A DNA stretch of 64,000 nt, from contig PBSL01000036.1 in assembly GCA_002726205.1 (NCBI GenBank), positions 62,001-126,000 of the forward strand, given 5' to 3'. The DNA comes from Planctomycetaceae bacterium. Its GTDB lineage: Bacteria; Planctomycetota; Planctomycetia; Planctomycetales; Planctomycetaceae. The notes beneath the pieces were generated by a model. The model made no database searches and was not told where the DNA came from. It saw nothing but the letters and a program-made list of their open reading frames with translations. This document shows, piece after piece, positions 37,860 through 47,208 of the stretch; positions within the stretch are counted from its first letter, which is position 1, and each line of letters opens with the position of its first letter. Position numbers and translations under genes: made by a program.

Positions 37860-39095
37860 TCAGCGTCGATTGTTGGGCGGTTTGGTGTCGGACTCGGCAG
37901 ACTTCGGGTCCAGCGTCACGCTGACGGTGATCCGTCCCGAGTTGTCCGCCAGGCTGCCCCAGTCGTCGCCGCAACGCAGAAACAACTTCCCATCCTGGCT
38001 GGGGCGGAAAGTCGCCTTGGTGCCCAGTCCGGCCGTCGCGGTCAGCCGGTAATCGTCGAGAATGACCGCCTGCAATTTCCCGCGTCCCTGCTTGTCGCCA
38101 TTTGCATCGACTGGTTTGTCCTCGCTGCCGAGTTGCCAGGTGCCACTGGTTGTCAGGGAATAGGTGCGACCGGCCTGTACGGTCAATCGGCTCGCCTGCC
38201 AGCCACGGCCGGCGTCGACGGTCACCTTCGACGTTCGTCCTTTCCTGGGTCGTCGAAAACGGGTCTTCCAGTCCCACGCGCAGAGGTCGACCCGGTATCC
38301 CGGCGCGAGGTCTTTGAGAAAGACCCGGAATTCGAACGAGATCTCCCGGTCCATGGACCCGAAGACAGACCGGTAGTTGGCGCCGGGACGTTGGCTGAGC
38401 AGTCCCAGGCCAAGCAGGCGGAACCGCTGCCCGTAGTTGGGATTGTTGGCCAGGAGATGACAGAGCGCCCATCGCTGAGCGTAGTTCTGCCACGAGTCGG
38501 CTGTTTTTCCGGAGCGGGTCAGGACACGAAGTGCGGGAGGGGGCGTGGACTGCAGGTACCGGATCACGGCCGGTTTGGCCCGCACGCTGCGATCGTTCTC
38601 GCTTTCCCAGTACTTTCCCATTTCCGCCATTCCCTCGCTGTACCACACCGGTCCGGATGTCCCGAACATCTGGTGGGCGAAGGCGTGGACGGCCTCGTGT
38701 TGGGTGGTCTGGTTATCGGCGGTGGCATAGACAAGACTCTTGGTGACAAAGGCCTTGCCCCGCATGCGTTTCACGCTGATGGTGATGCCCGCCCGCTGGC
38801 GGAGTCTCTCGAGGGCCCGCGGGGGCAGGCGGTCCGGGGGCCAGGCCTTCAGATCCTTGACGACACAGCACTCGATAATCTGCCGGTTAGGGCGTTTCCA
38901 GTAGGCCGCGATGATCCCCAACATTCGTTCGAGTCGTTCGAGCAACGCCCGGGCCTTCGCCGGCTCGTCGTCGGTGTGAACGAGGAAGTTGCGGGAGCGG
39001 TAGGAGGCAATCTCCCCGTTGGCCTGCACCGGCATGGCGACCGGAAGTACAAGCATCACCAGAACGCACAGCAATGCACGGCGGGGATCGGACAC
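37860..39095 (-). CDS. Secreted gluzincin-type metallopeptidase-like protein
   Basis: This 411-residue exported protein starts with MSDPRRALLCVLVMLVLPVAMPVQA, a signal peptide. The mature start SYRSRNFLVHTDDEPAKARALLERL is common to planctomycete HExxH proteins of the peptidase MA/DUF1570 clan. The zinc motif is HEAVH near residue 133 (TTQHEAVHAFAHQMF), with the third ligand Glu in VWYSEGMAEMGKYW. The C-terminal half from about residue 285 is a beta-rich domain with a GRTYSLTTSGTWQLG strand pattern, probably a carbohydrate- or ligand-binding sandwich. Substrate unknown. It precedes the mraZ upstream region and follows the helicase gene (26-bp gap from it). Confidence 0.82.
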   Translation of the reverse strand: MSDPRRALLCVLVMLVLPVAMPVQANGEIASYRSRNFLVHTDDEPAKARALLERLERMLGIIAAYWKRPNRQIIECCVVKDLKAWPPDRLPPRALERLRQRAGITISVKRMRGKAFVTKSLVYATADNQTTQHEAVHAFAHQMFGTSGPVWYSEGMAEMGKYWESENDRSVRAKPAVIRYLQSTPPPALRVLTRSGKTADSWQNYAQRWALCHLLANNPNYGQRFRLLGLGLLSQRPGANYRSVFGSMDREISFEFRVFLKDLAPGYRVDLCAWDWKTRFRRPRKGRTSKVTVDAGRGWQASRLTVQAGRTYSLTTSGTWQLGSEDKPVDANGDKQGRGKLQAVILDDYRLTATAGLGTKATFRPSQDGKLFLRCGDDWGSLADNSGRITVSVTLDPKSAESDTKPPNNRR

Positions 39096-39121
39096 GGCAG
39101 ACGATGGCCAAAGAGAGTGGG

Positions 39122-41191
39122 CTACCAGAGGTCCTTGATTCTACGCCGGATATCGGCCACCGTCACGTCGGCGGTGATTTGCTCGGCGCCAGGTTCGTCG
39201 TCGGCACACGCCCGGGCGTTTCGTCGTTCGCACCAGGCCAGGACATCCTCGTTGAGGAACCGGCTGCGTTGCGAGAGCCCGTGCGCGTCGCCCCGATAAC
39301 GTCCGTGAAAGTAGTAACGGTGAGGATGGCAGATGAACAGGCGATTCTTGGCACGGGTCATCGCCACGTAAAGCAGTCGTCGTTCTTCTTCGATTTCCTC
39401 GGCATCCCCGGTCGCCATGTCGGAAGGGATGTTCCCGTCGGCGGCATGGATCACGAAGACGCTGTCCCACTCGAGTCCCTTGGCGGAGTGAATCGTCGAG
39501 AGGATCAGGAAGTCGTCGTCGAGGACCGGTTCGCCGGCGAGGTCCTGGGTGGAGGAGGGGGGGTCGAGCGTGATTTCGGCCAGGAAGCGGGTCCGGTTGG
39601 TGTAGCGGGTGGCCAGCTGTTCGAGTTGTTCGAGGTCACGGAGACGGGATGCGGCGTGATCGTAGCGGTCCTTGAGCAGCGGCGTGTAGAACTGCCGAAC
39701 CAGGTGCAGTTGGGCCGACACGTTCTGCTCGGCCCCGTCGTCCCGGGCCAGTCGCTTCAGCAGTTCGAGCAATCGCCCCCAGGTCTCCAGGGCCGCCGCC
39801 GGTGGTTTGACGTCATCCCAGGCCGTCAGCTTGCCTGCGGCCTCGAGCAGTGTCGCCACCAATCGCCCGGCCCGTGTGGGACCGATTCCCGGCAACAGCA
39901 TCAGCATTCGGGTTGCCGCGACACCGTCACGGGGATTGTCGGCCAGTCGCAGGAATGACATCAGGTCCTTGACGTGGGCGGTTTCCAGGAAACGCAGGCC
40001 GCCGTACTTGTGGAACGGGATGTTGCGTTGTGCGAGTTCGACTTCCAGGGCAACGCTGTGGTGTGACGCCCGGAACAGCACGGCCTGGTCCCTCAGGGCG
40101 ATTCCCTGTTCGCGACGCGCCAGGATCTCCTCCACCACGAAATCACTCTGTTCGTCCTCGTCGGTGCAATCGACCAGGACCGGTTGCTCGCCCTCGACTC
40201 GTTCCGACCACAGCGTCTTGTCGTGCCGTTGTCGGGCCTGTCCGATCACGCGGTTGGTCACCTCGAGAATCGGCTGCGTGCTGCGGTAGTTCTGTTCGAG
40301 CGGGATCACCGACGTCCCTGGATGCTGCTCGGGAAAGTCCAGGATGTTGCGGACCGTGGCGGCGCGGAACGAGTAGATCGATTGCGCGTCGTCGCCGACA
40401 GCCGTCAGACCGTGACCGCCGGGACTCAGGCCGTCGAGAAGATCGGCCTGCAGCCGATTGGTGTCCTGGTACTCGTCGACCAGCACGCAGTCGAATTGCC
40501 TGCGGACCGACGGACCCGCCTGGGCGTCGGCCAGCAACGCGTCCCAGAAGACCAGCAGGTCGTCGAAGTCCAGGCAATACTGGTCCTGCTTGCGATCGAC
40601 GTAGGCCGCGAACAACCCGGCCAGCCCCTCGGCATCCTCGGCACACCAGGGAAAGGCCGTCTCCAGGATGTCCTGCAGGCTCGTCTGCGTGTTGACCATA
40701 CGGCTGTAGATGGCCACGCAGGGGCCTTTTCTCGGGAAGCGGCGTCCGCTGTCACCCAGTCCCAGTTCGGTTCGCAGCGTCGCCATCAGGTCTTCGGCGT
40801 CGCCGCGATCGAGAATCGAGAATTCCGGCTGGAGATCGATCATCTTGCCGAACCGCCGCAGCAACCTGGCGGCGACCGAGTGAAACGTGCCTCCCCAGAC
40901 GCGCTGCGATGCCGAGCGGGCGGCCTGTCCGGCCTGGGTCTGCTGCAGGATCGCATCGACCCGGCGCAGCATCTCGGCTGCAGCCCGCCGCGTGAATGTC
41001 AGCAGCAGGATTCGCGAGGGATCGGTGCCCTGGTGAATCAGCCAGGCCACGCGATGCGCCAGCGTCGTCGTCTTGCCCGTGCCTGCTCCGGCGACGATCA
41101 GCAGCGGGGACATGTCGTGGCAGGTGGCCTCGCGCTGCGGCCCGTTGAGTTCGGCCAGCACGGTCTCGATCGGTGTCGGCGTCTTACTCAT
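39122..41191 (-). CDS. UvrD/PcrA/Rep-family DNA helicase
   Basis: This is a 689-residue superfamily 1A helicase; the ATG at 41191 gives the usual short N-terminus before LNGPQREATCHD. Motifs are seen in order: I AGAGTGKTTTLAHRV, Ia LLLTFTRRAAAEML, II VLVDEYQDTNRLQADLL, III LTAVGDDAQSIYSFRAA, IV LEQNYRSTQPIL, V LSTIHSAKGLEWDSVFV, VI LYVAMTRAKNRLFI. It would unwind DNA in the 3'-to-5' direction with ATP during repair or replication restart. The motif II ending DEYQD and short C-terminus are closer to the Rep/PcrA branch than to RecB or AddA. The exact orthologue (uvrD, pcrA or rep) is not settled. Confidence 0.94.
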   Translation of the reverse strand: MSKTPTPIETVLAELNGPQREATCHDMSPLLIVAGAGTGKTTTLAHRVAWLIHQGTDPSRILLLTFTRRAAAEMLRRVDAILQQTQAGQAARSASQRVWGGTFHSVAARLLRRFGKMIDLQPEFSILDRGDAEDLMATLRTELGLGDSGRRFPRKGPCVAIYSRMVNTQTSLQDILETAFPWCAEDAEGLAGLFAAYVDRKQDQYCLDFDDLLVFWDALLADAQAGPSVRRQFDCVLVDEYQDTNRLQADLLDGLSPGGHGLTAVGDDAQSIYSFRAATVRNILDFPEQHPGTSVIPLEQNYRSTQPILEVTNRVIGQARQRHDKTLWSERVEGEQPVLVDCTDEDEQSDFVVEEILARREQGIALRDQAVLFRASHHSVALEVELAQRNIPFHKYGGLRFLETAHVKDLMSFLRLADNPRDGVAATRMLMLLPGIGPTRAGRLVATLLEAAGKLTAWDDVKPPAAALETWGRLLELLKRLARDDGAEQNVSAQLHLVRQFYTPLLKDRYDHAASRLRDLEQLEQLATRYTNRTRFLAEITLDPPSSTQDLAGEPVLDDDFLILSTIHSAKGLEWDSVFVIHAADGNIPSDMATGDAEEIEEERRLLYVAMTRAKNRLFICHPHRYYFHGRYRGDAHGLSQRSRFLNEDVLAWCERRNARACADDEPGAEQITADVTVADIRRRIKDLW

Positions 41192-41311
41192 CCCTGCCCC
41201 GATTTCCACGACCGCCGCTCCCGGCGACCTCATCCCGATTTCCACCCGTGGTGGCTCCGCCGGCCCATCATCTCCGATCACCATCAGCAGGGGAAGTCCC
41301 GTCGCAGCGGA

Positions 41312-41341
41312 TTGGTCGTCTCATCGCCGGGGCGGTAGGAT
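41312..41341 (+). promoter_or_regulatory. Promoter giving a likely leaderless transcript
   Basis: TTGGTC (41312-41317) and TAGGAT (41336-41341) are spaced by 18 bp, and the -10 box ends 7 bp before the ATG at 41348. The predicted first nucleotide is at or next to the A of the start codon; no ribosome binding site is present. Confidence 0.5.
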
Positions 41342-41347
41342 ACGGCC

Positions 41348-42235
41348 ATGAATGCGGGGATCGTCTCGAACTGCTGGCAGGCCCAGATCCAACAGGGAGT
41401 GTCCCTGGAGAGCCTGGTTGTCCAGGCACGTGACCGTGGGTACGTGGCGATCGAACTAAGACAGGGATGCCTGGGTGATTGTGAATCGTCAGATGACCTG
41501 GTTCCCGACGTTGAGCGGTTGTCCGAACTCGCCGCGGCCTGCGACGGCCTGACCTGGGATCTGGCGCTGGGCTACCCCTGCTTCGCACCGGGCAATGCCG
41601 GCGACGACGCGGTCTTTACCGCCGGCTGCCAGGCGATCGGTCCCCTGGCAGCCGGCCGAACCCCTCACCTGCGGCTGGTTGATCTGCAGACCGACCACAC
41701 CCGCGTGGCAACTGCCGAGGCCGCCGACACGGTGCTGCGGTTGTTGACGGCGGTCCGCCGGGTGGGCGGATTGCTGTCGATCGAGCACGCCCGGGAAGAC
41801 TGGGGCTGGTTCCGCGAGGTTTTTGATCGGGCCCGCACGGCGGCCGGTCCCGACCGCGACTGGCTGAAAATCTGCTTTGACCCCTGCAACCTGCTTCTGG
41901 CTCCCGGGGAGCCGGACCCGGCCACGGTCACGGCCGGCCTGGCGCCCGCCGAGATCTCGATGATCCATTTCAAGCAGCGTCGTGACGGTCAACCGTGGCC
42001 GGCGGTGGTCGAGGGCGAGGTCGACTGGGCCGCGGTGGTCAGGGCGATCAACGGGATGGGTGATGGCCAGGGTTTTCCCGGACCGTACCTGTTCGAGATC
42101 GCCCCGTCCCCGGAGGTATGGGAATGTCTCGACGGGAGCCGTGTTTTCCTTGACCGGCTGGGTCTGGAGATGGGTCTGGGCGGGGGCCGGAATGATCGGA
42201 CTGACCCGGAGGAGTTTGTGGAGACATCGTCGTGA
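41348..42235 (+). CDS. Sugar phosphate isomerase/epimerase-like TIM barrel protein
   Basis: This 295-residue protein has the xylose isomerase-like TIM barrel pattern of the IolE/IolI/UlaE group. Signature parts are VIELRQGCLGD-type sequence after strand 2 (YVAIELRQG), LLSIEHAREDWGW near residue 140, ICFDPCNLLL near 178, MIHFKQRRDG near 208 and YLFEIAPS near 250. The Glu, Asp, His and Glu at these strand ends are the expected metal ligands. It would isomerise or epimerise a sugar, sugar acid or inosose. It is the first gene of a carbohydrate-related forward run that includes GH105 and KdgF-like genes. Confidence 0.8.
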   Translation: MNAGIVSNCWQAQIQQGVSLESLVVQARDRGYVAIELRQGCLGDCESSDDLVPDVERLSELAAACDGLTWDLALGYPCFAPGNAGDDAVFTAGCQAIGPLAAGRTPHLRLVDLQTDHTRVATAEAADTVLRLLTAVRRVGGLLSIEHAREDWGWFREVFDRARTAAGPDRDWLKICFDPCNLLLAPGEPDPATVTAGLAPAEISMIHFKQRRDGQPWPAVVEGEVDWAAVVRAINGMGDGQGFPGPYLFEIAPSPEVWECLDGSRVFLDRLGLEMGLGGGRNDRTDPEEFVETSS

Positions 42236-42258
42236 TCAAACCAGGTGGAGGAGATCGG

Positions 42259-44064
42259 ATGCGGGGTTTCGGGACCGGGATCGTTGGACTGATCATCGGC
42301 TTGATGTTCTGCGGGGGGCCGGCGACCGTGGCTGCCGAGCAAACCGAAGCCAGTCGGAAGGTCGATCGTTTGATCGCCGCGGTCCGGATTCCCGGACTCA
42401 GTCGGCTGGACATCGGGGTCACGCGTCACGGGACGCGGATCCCGGCGCTGGTCACCGCCGACGATCTGGACTTCGCCACGAAGAAGACACGGATCCTGCT
42501 GGTTGGCTTCTCTGTGTCACCGCGGCCGGAGGAGTCGATCCTGGCGGTGCTGCGATGGTTTTATACGTCCGGGGACGCGGCCGGTTACCGGGACCGCTTT
42601 GTCCTGTCGGCCGTGCCGATCGCCAATCCCGACGGTTGGGCTGCCGGTCAGTCGGGCGGCAACCTCTCGGGTGGCCGACCCCGCCAGGCGTTCCCACCCA
42701 AGGGAACCGCCTACAGTGATCCAAAGAACCCCGAGTCTCACTACCTGTGGCGGTGGATCGGCATCTCGGCTCCGGACCTCGTCATCGAAGTCGGCCCCCC
42801 GGGCAAGCCGGCGTTGCTCGTACCTCGTGCCGGACTGAGAGGAATGGCCTCGCTCGAGAAACTCGGGCCGCCACTGGTGGCCACGACCGATCTTTCGTCG
42901 AGTCTGCCGCGGCACAAGCCCTGCGGAACCGGTTCGATTCCCGCGTTGCGGCTGGTCGTGGGAGCCGATTCGGCCGGGAAGGACGCGACGAGGCAGTTGC
43001 TGAAGATTTTCGGTTCGGGATTTTCGGGGCCTTCACCGGCTCGCCGCGAGATCCAGCGGCGGCAGACCCGGACGCCGATCCAGATCGCCGGCCAGCTGGT
43101 TCGTCGATACGGTCAGCAGCTCAACCAGGTGGCCTATATCCCGGCGCTGGCGCTGGTCGGCCGGATTCGACTCGGACAACTGACCGGCGATCCCTCGCAT
43201 CTGAAAGATGTCGAGAGGATCGTGGCCCCTTATGCCGAGGGCAAGAAACCGACAATTCCCAAGGGAAGAGTGTCCGGAAGCAACCACTCGGGACACCTGA
43301 TCTTTGCAGAACTGGCCCGCGTGACCGGCAAGCCCGTCTATCTTCGATTGGCGCGGCGTGCTGCCGAGGTGGCCTTCGACAAGCAGGGACGCCCGCTGGC
43401 AGCGATGCCCGGGCATGTCGAGATGAGCGATTCGGTTTTCATGGCCTGTCCGATCCTGGTCGAGACCGGTGCGTTGACCGGGGACGATCGTTTTCCGGCG
43501 ATGGCGTTGCGGCACCTGCGTTTCATGCTGGGCAAGAACCTCCGCCCGGACGGTCTCCACGCCCACTCGCCCCTGGACCCGGCTCCGTGGGGTCGCGGCA
43601 ACGGGTTCCCGGCGCTGGGGTTGGCCTGGTGCCTTTCGCATCTCCCCGCGGCGGCGCCGGAGCGGTCCGAGATCCTGGCCGCCCATCGGGCGCACCTGAA
43701 GGCCCTGGTCGGATTCCAGGATCCGACCGGCACCTGGCACCAGGTCGTCGATCACAGCGGCAGTTACCGGGAATTCACGAGCACCTGCATGATCACCTAC
43801 GCGATGATCCGCGGAATCCGGCGGGGATGGTTGGATGAGAAGACCTATTCGGCGGTGGTTGCCCGCGCGTGGCCGGCGATCCAGTCACGGATCGCCACCG
43901 ACGCGACGCTGGTTGATGTCTGCACCGGCACCGGCAAGCAGAAGAACCTGCGGGCCTATTTCGACCGACCGGCCATCCTCGGGGCCGACAATCGGGGCGG
44001 GGCGATGGCCTTGCTGGTGACGACCGAGATGGCCCGCTGGCGGCGTGAAAAGCGGCAGCCATGA
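42259..44064 (+). CDS. Secreted fusion of degenerate M14-like and GH105-type domains
   Basis: GGAGGAG at 42247-42253 fixes the ATG at 42259; a GTG at 42232 overlapping the previous stop is less likely. The 601-residue protein has a signal peptide (GIVGLIIGLMFCGGPATVA). Residues about 35-230 look like a zinc carboxypeptidase/M14 fold with AVPIANPDGW and VIEVGPPG, but the usual H-x-x-E zinc motif is replaced by SVSPRPEES, so it is probably inactive. The part after about residue 280 is GH105/GH88-like: MSDSVFMACPIL keeps the catalytic Asp region, WGRGNGFPALGLAW and GTWHQVVD match unsaturated rhamnogalacturonyl hydrolases. It should release 4,5-unsaturated uronic acid from oligosaccharides. It overlaps the next gene by ATGA. 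Confidence 0.82.
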   Translation: MRGFGTGIVGLIIGLMFCGGPATVAAEQTEASRKVDRLIAAVRIPGLSRLDIGVTRHGTRIPALVTADDLDFATKKTRILLVGFSVSPRPEESILAVLRWFYTSGDAAGYRDRFVLSAVPIANPDGWAAGQSGGNLSGGRPRQAFPPKGTAYSDPKNPESHYLWRWIGISAPDLVIEVGPPGKPALLVPRAGLRGMASLEKLGPPLVATTDLSSSLPRHKPCGTGSIPALRLVVGADSAGKDATRQLLKIFGSGFSGPSPARREIQRRQTRTPIQIAGQLVRRYGQQLNQVAYIPALALVGRIRLGQLTGDPSHLKDVERIVAPYAEGKKPTIPKGRVSGSNHSGHLIFAELARVTGKPVYLRLARRAAEVAFDKQGRPLAAMPGHVEMSDSVFMACPILVETGALTGDDRFPAMALRHLRFMLGKNLRPDGLHAHSPLDPAPWGRGNGFPALGLAWCLSHLPAAAPERSEILAAHRAHLKALVGFQDPTGTWHQVVDHSGSYREFTSTCMITYAMIRGIRRGWLDEKTYSAVVARAWPAIQSRIATDATLVDVCTGTGKQKNLRAYFDRPAILGADNRGGAMALLVTTEMARWRREKRQP

Positions 44065-45659
44065 GCGGAGCCTGGGACGGTATCGTGCTGGGGACCGGGC
44101 ACAACGCCCTGGTTCTGCAGGCCTACCTCTGCCGGGCCGGTCACCGCGTGCTGTCGGTCGACCGGGCCGACGAGCCCGGCGGGGGGCTCGAGACGATAAA
44201 GAACCCGCGTCACCCCGGGTTCCTGCACAACACGCACGGGTTCTTTCACCGGGCCCTGACCGCCATGCCCTGGTACAGCGACCTCGAACTCAACCGGCAC
44301 GGGGCCCGCTACATCGAGCCCGAGTTGAACGTCGCGATGATCTGCCCCGACGGACGGGCGATCAAGTGGTGGACCGATCCGGAGCGGACACTCGCGTCGG
44401 TCGCCGAGTTCTCACGGCGCGACGCCGGGGTGCTGGGTTCCTGGATCGAGCGTTTCGGGCCGATCGTCGAGACGATCCTGGTTCCCGAGGCCCAGTCGCC
44501 GCCGTTGATGCCAGAGAGACGGCAAGCCTGGCTCGAGAGCACCAGCGAGGGACGGTTGTTGCTGGACGTGTCGCGTCGGTCGCCGCTGGAGTTCGTCCGC
44601 GAGGAGTTCGAACACCCGGCGGTGCGGGCCGGCCTGCTGTTCTTCAACGGCCTGCGGGAGGTTGACCTGAGGTTGCCTGGATTCGGGCATTCGATTCCCG
44701 CCCTGATGGCCGGGCGCCACAAGGCGCAGATGTGCCTGGGAGGTGCCGTCGAACTCGCCCGGGCACTTGTCAGCGACATCACCGAGCACGGTGGCGAGGT
44801 GAGGTGCGGCGTGTCGATCGACGGGATCCTGGTCGAAGACGGTCGCGCGACGGGTATCGCTCTGGCCGATGGCGAGCGGATCGAAGGCGCCTCGTTCGTT
44901 GTTTCCGGCCTGAACCCCCAGCAGACGCTCCTCGAACTCCTGGATGCCGACGCGGTTGCCCCGCCGCTGCGCGAGCGTGCAGGCAGTTTTCGCTACAACC
45001 TGTTGGCACCGCTTTTTGCACTCAATCTGGCGCTGACCGAGCCGCCCGGTTACCGGGCGGCCCAGGACGATCCGGAACTCGACGAGGCTTTCATGGTCAT
45101 CCTGGGACTGTCCGATGACGGCCAGTTCGAGCAGATCGTCCAGGCCCACGAGCAGGGGACGATTCCGCCGACGGTGATGTGGGGCTGCTGTCCCACACGA
45201 TTTGATCCGAGCCAGGCCCCGCCGGGATCGCACACGGCCTTCATGTGGGAGAAGCTCCCGTATCGGCTGTCCGGGGATCCACTGCGGTGGGACGAGATGG
45301 GGCGTGAGCACGGCGAGAAGATGCTGGCCGAGTGGACGCGCGAGGCACCCAATCTCGTCGACGCGGTTCTTGACTGGTTTGTGCGAACACCGCTGGACAC
45401 CGTTCGCCGGCTGCCGAACATGCGCGAGGGAGACCTGCTGGTCGGTTCTTTTGCCAACGACCAGGTGGGGTACCACCGCCCGTTTCCCGGGGCCGGTCAT
45501 TATCGCAGCGGCGTCGACGGTCTCTACCTGTGCGGCGGTTCGTGCCATCCCGGTGGCAACATCACCGGATTGTGCGGTTACAACGCCGCCCGTGTCGTGG
45601 TCGCCGACCGTGGCGAGAGTCCGTGGTGGAATCCGTCGGAGATTTCCGGAGCGAGTTGA
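44061..45659 (+). CDS. CrtI/PYROXD2-like FAD-dependent oxidoreductase
   Basis: This is a 532-residue flavoprotein of the phytoene-desaturase-like family. The FAD site GTGHNALVLQAYLCRAGHRVL at the N-terminus ends with an acidic residue in SVDRADEPGGGLET. The C-terminal cofactor region GLYLCGGSCHPGGNITGLCGYNAAR is typical. Family members desaturate carotenoids, oxidise amines or act on unknown substrates. No phytoene synthase pairing is seen here, since hpnC and hpnD are 17 kb away. The gene lies in a carbohydrate run and overlaps the GH105-type gene (ATGA), so a sugar- or glycan-related oxidation is inferred. Confidence 0.85.
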   Translation: MSGAWDGIVLGTGHNALVLQAYLCRAGHRVLSVDRADEPGGGLETIKNPRHPGFLHNTHGFFHRALTAMPWYSDLELNRHGARYIEPELNVAMICPDGRAIKWWTDPERTLASVAEFSRRDAGVLGSWIERFGPIVETILVPEAQSPPLMPERRQAWLESTSEGRLLLDVSRRSPLEFVREEFEHPAVRAGLLFFNGLREVDLRLPGFGHSIPALMAGRHKAQMCLGGAVELARALVSDITEHGGEVRCGVSIDGILVEDGRATGIALADGERIEGASFVVSGLNPQQTLLELLDADAVAPPLRERAGSFRYNLLAPLFALNLALTEPPGYRAAQDDPELDEAFMVILGLSDDGQFEQIVQAHEQGTIPPTVMWGCCPTRFDPSQAPPGSHTAFMWEKLPYRLSGDPLRWDEMGREHGEKMLAEWTREAPNLVDAVLDWFVRTPLDTVRRLPNMREGDLLVGSFANDQVGYHRPFPGAGHYRSGVDGLYLCGGSCHPGGNITGLCGYNAARVVVADRGESPWWNPSEISGAS

Positions 45660-45693
45660 CCGATCGGGTCCTGGCAATCGAGGAGAGGCAGCG

Positions 45694-47151
45694 ATGACGA
45701 TCGAGGTACTGGGTGGGGATATCCACCTGATCGACCTGAAGACGCGGCTGCCGTTTCGCTACGGCATCGCCACGATGACCGAGGCACCGCATGCGTTTGT
45801 CCGCCTGCACGTGCGGGTTGATGATCGCGAGGCGTCGGGGGTGGCGGCTGACTTGCTGCCGCCCAAGTGGTTCACCAAGGTGCCGGAAACACCGTTGGAC
45901 GACGAAATCGACGAGATGCTGACGACGATCGAGCAGGCCGTCACCCTGGCCGAGGGCTGCCGGGGCGAAACCGCGTTCGATCTCTGGCGGGAGCTCTACG
46001 ATCGGCAATCCGCGTGGGGGCATCAACGGGGCTGGCCGCCACTGCTCGTCAATTTCGGCATGACGCTTGTCGAACGAGCCATGATCGAGGCCGTGGCGCG
46101 GGCGAAAGGCAGTTCCTGGTCGCAACTGCTGCACTCCGGAGAACTGGGCCTGCGGTTGGGCGAATGCGAAGCCCGGCTCGAAGGGCTGCAGGTCGGGGAT
46201 CTTCTGCCGCGTGAACTTCCCGACCGCGTGATTGCCCGGCACACCGTGGGAATGGCCGACCCGCTGACCGACGAGGAAATTGACGAGTCCTCGCGGCTCG
46301 GGGACGGGCTGCCGCAGTCGCTGGCCGCCTGCCTGGACGTCTATGGACTCTGCCATCTGAAGATCAAGGTCAACGGCGATCTCGATGCCGACCGGCAACG
46401 GTTGCGAGACATTGCCGCGCTGGTCGATGCGGCCGGGGTCGGGGGTTTCGGGTTCACGCTCGACGGCAACGAGCAGTTCCGCGACCTGGACACGTTTCGC
46501 GGTTACTGGGAGACGCTCTCGTCACAAGCGGACCTGGGGGAATTCCTGTCGCGGTTGATGTTCGTCGAACAGCCGTTTCATCGTGACGTGGCGTTGGACG
46601 AGAGTGTCCTGGGAGGGGACGATGGGCTGGCCGGCTGGTCGCAGCGGCCACGGATGATCATCGACGAATCCGATGCCGAGACCGACAGCCTGGCCCGGGC
46701 GCTGGCCCTGGGTTACCACGGCACGAGTCACAAGAACTGCAAGGGTGTCTTCCGTGGTGTCATCAACGCCTGCCTGTTGGCCCGGCTCAACCAGCAGTCA
46801 GTGTCAGAGGCGGGGCCGGGATACATCATGAGCGGCGAGGACCTGGCCAACATCGGCCCGGTGGCCTTGCTCCAGGACCTGGCCGTGGCATCGACACTGG
46901 GTGTGACGAGCATCGAGCGTAACGGGCACCATTATTTTTCCGGCCTGGAGGCGTTCCCCGGAGCCGTCGGCGATCAGATCCTCGCCGCTCACCCCGACCT
47001 CTACCATCGCAGCTCCCGAGGGTGGCCGACCCTGGATGTCCGCGGGGGCCGCGTGTCGCTGGGCAGCCTGCACCGTGCTCCACTGGGTGTCGGCTTCGAA
47101 CTGGATGTCGAGCAATTCACGCCCTCGTCGGCCTGGCGGAATGCGCGGTGA
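45694..47151 (+). CDS. Enolase-superfamily (mandelate racemase/muconate lactonizing type) enzyme
   Basis: AGGAGAGG at 45681 precedes the ATG at 45694. The 485-residue protein starts with a capping domain (IHLIDLKTRLPFRYGIATM). The barrel then has LKIKVNG near residue 225, with the K-x-K pair of the muconate lactonizing and related groups. Metal ligands appear in FTLDGNEQF, MFVEQPFHRD and MIIDESDAE on successive strands. It is longer than the usual 350-400 residues, with extra sequence in the N-terminal half. Such enzymes abstract an alpha-proton from a carboxylate, most often dehydrating acid sugars. In this locus an aldonate or uronate-derived acid is the likely substrate, but this is inference. 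Confidence 0.85.
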   Translation: MTIEVLGGDIHLIDLKTRLPFRYGIATMTEAPHAFVRLHVRVDDREASGVAADLLPPKWFTKVPETPLDDEIDEMLTTIEQAVTLAEGCRGETAFDLWRELYDRQSAWGHQRGWPPLLVNFGMTLVERAMIEAVARAKGSSWSQLLHSGELGLRLGECEARLEGLQVGDLLPRELPDRVIARHTVGMADPLTDEEIDESSRLGDGLPQSLAACLDVYGLCHLKIKVNGDLDADRQRLRDIAALVDAAGVGGFGFTLDGNEQFRDLDTFRGYWETLSSQADLGEFLSRLMFVEQPFHRDVALDESVLGGDDGLAGWSQRPRMIIDESDAETDSLARALALGYHGTSHKNCKGVFRGVINACLLARLNQQSVSEAGPGYIMSGEDLANIGPVALLQDLAVASTLGVTSIERNGHHYFSGLEAFPGAVGDQILAAHPDLYHRSSRGWPTLDVRGGRVSLGSLHRAPLGVGFELDVEQFTPSSAWRNAR

Positions 47152-47208
47152 CCGCCTCAGCGGGTGCCCGGCGCTGTTCCGGGTCGATCGCAAGGCTATC
47201 ATGAAACG

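Noticed and set aside
44061-45659. Carotenoid desaturase assignment for the CrtI-like gene
   Set aside because: Only general FAD motifs support it, and the neighbours are carbohydrate genes; substrate left open.
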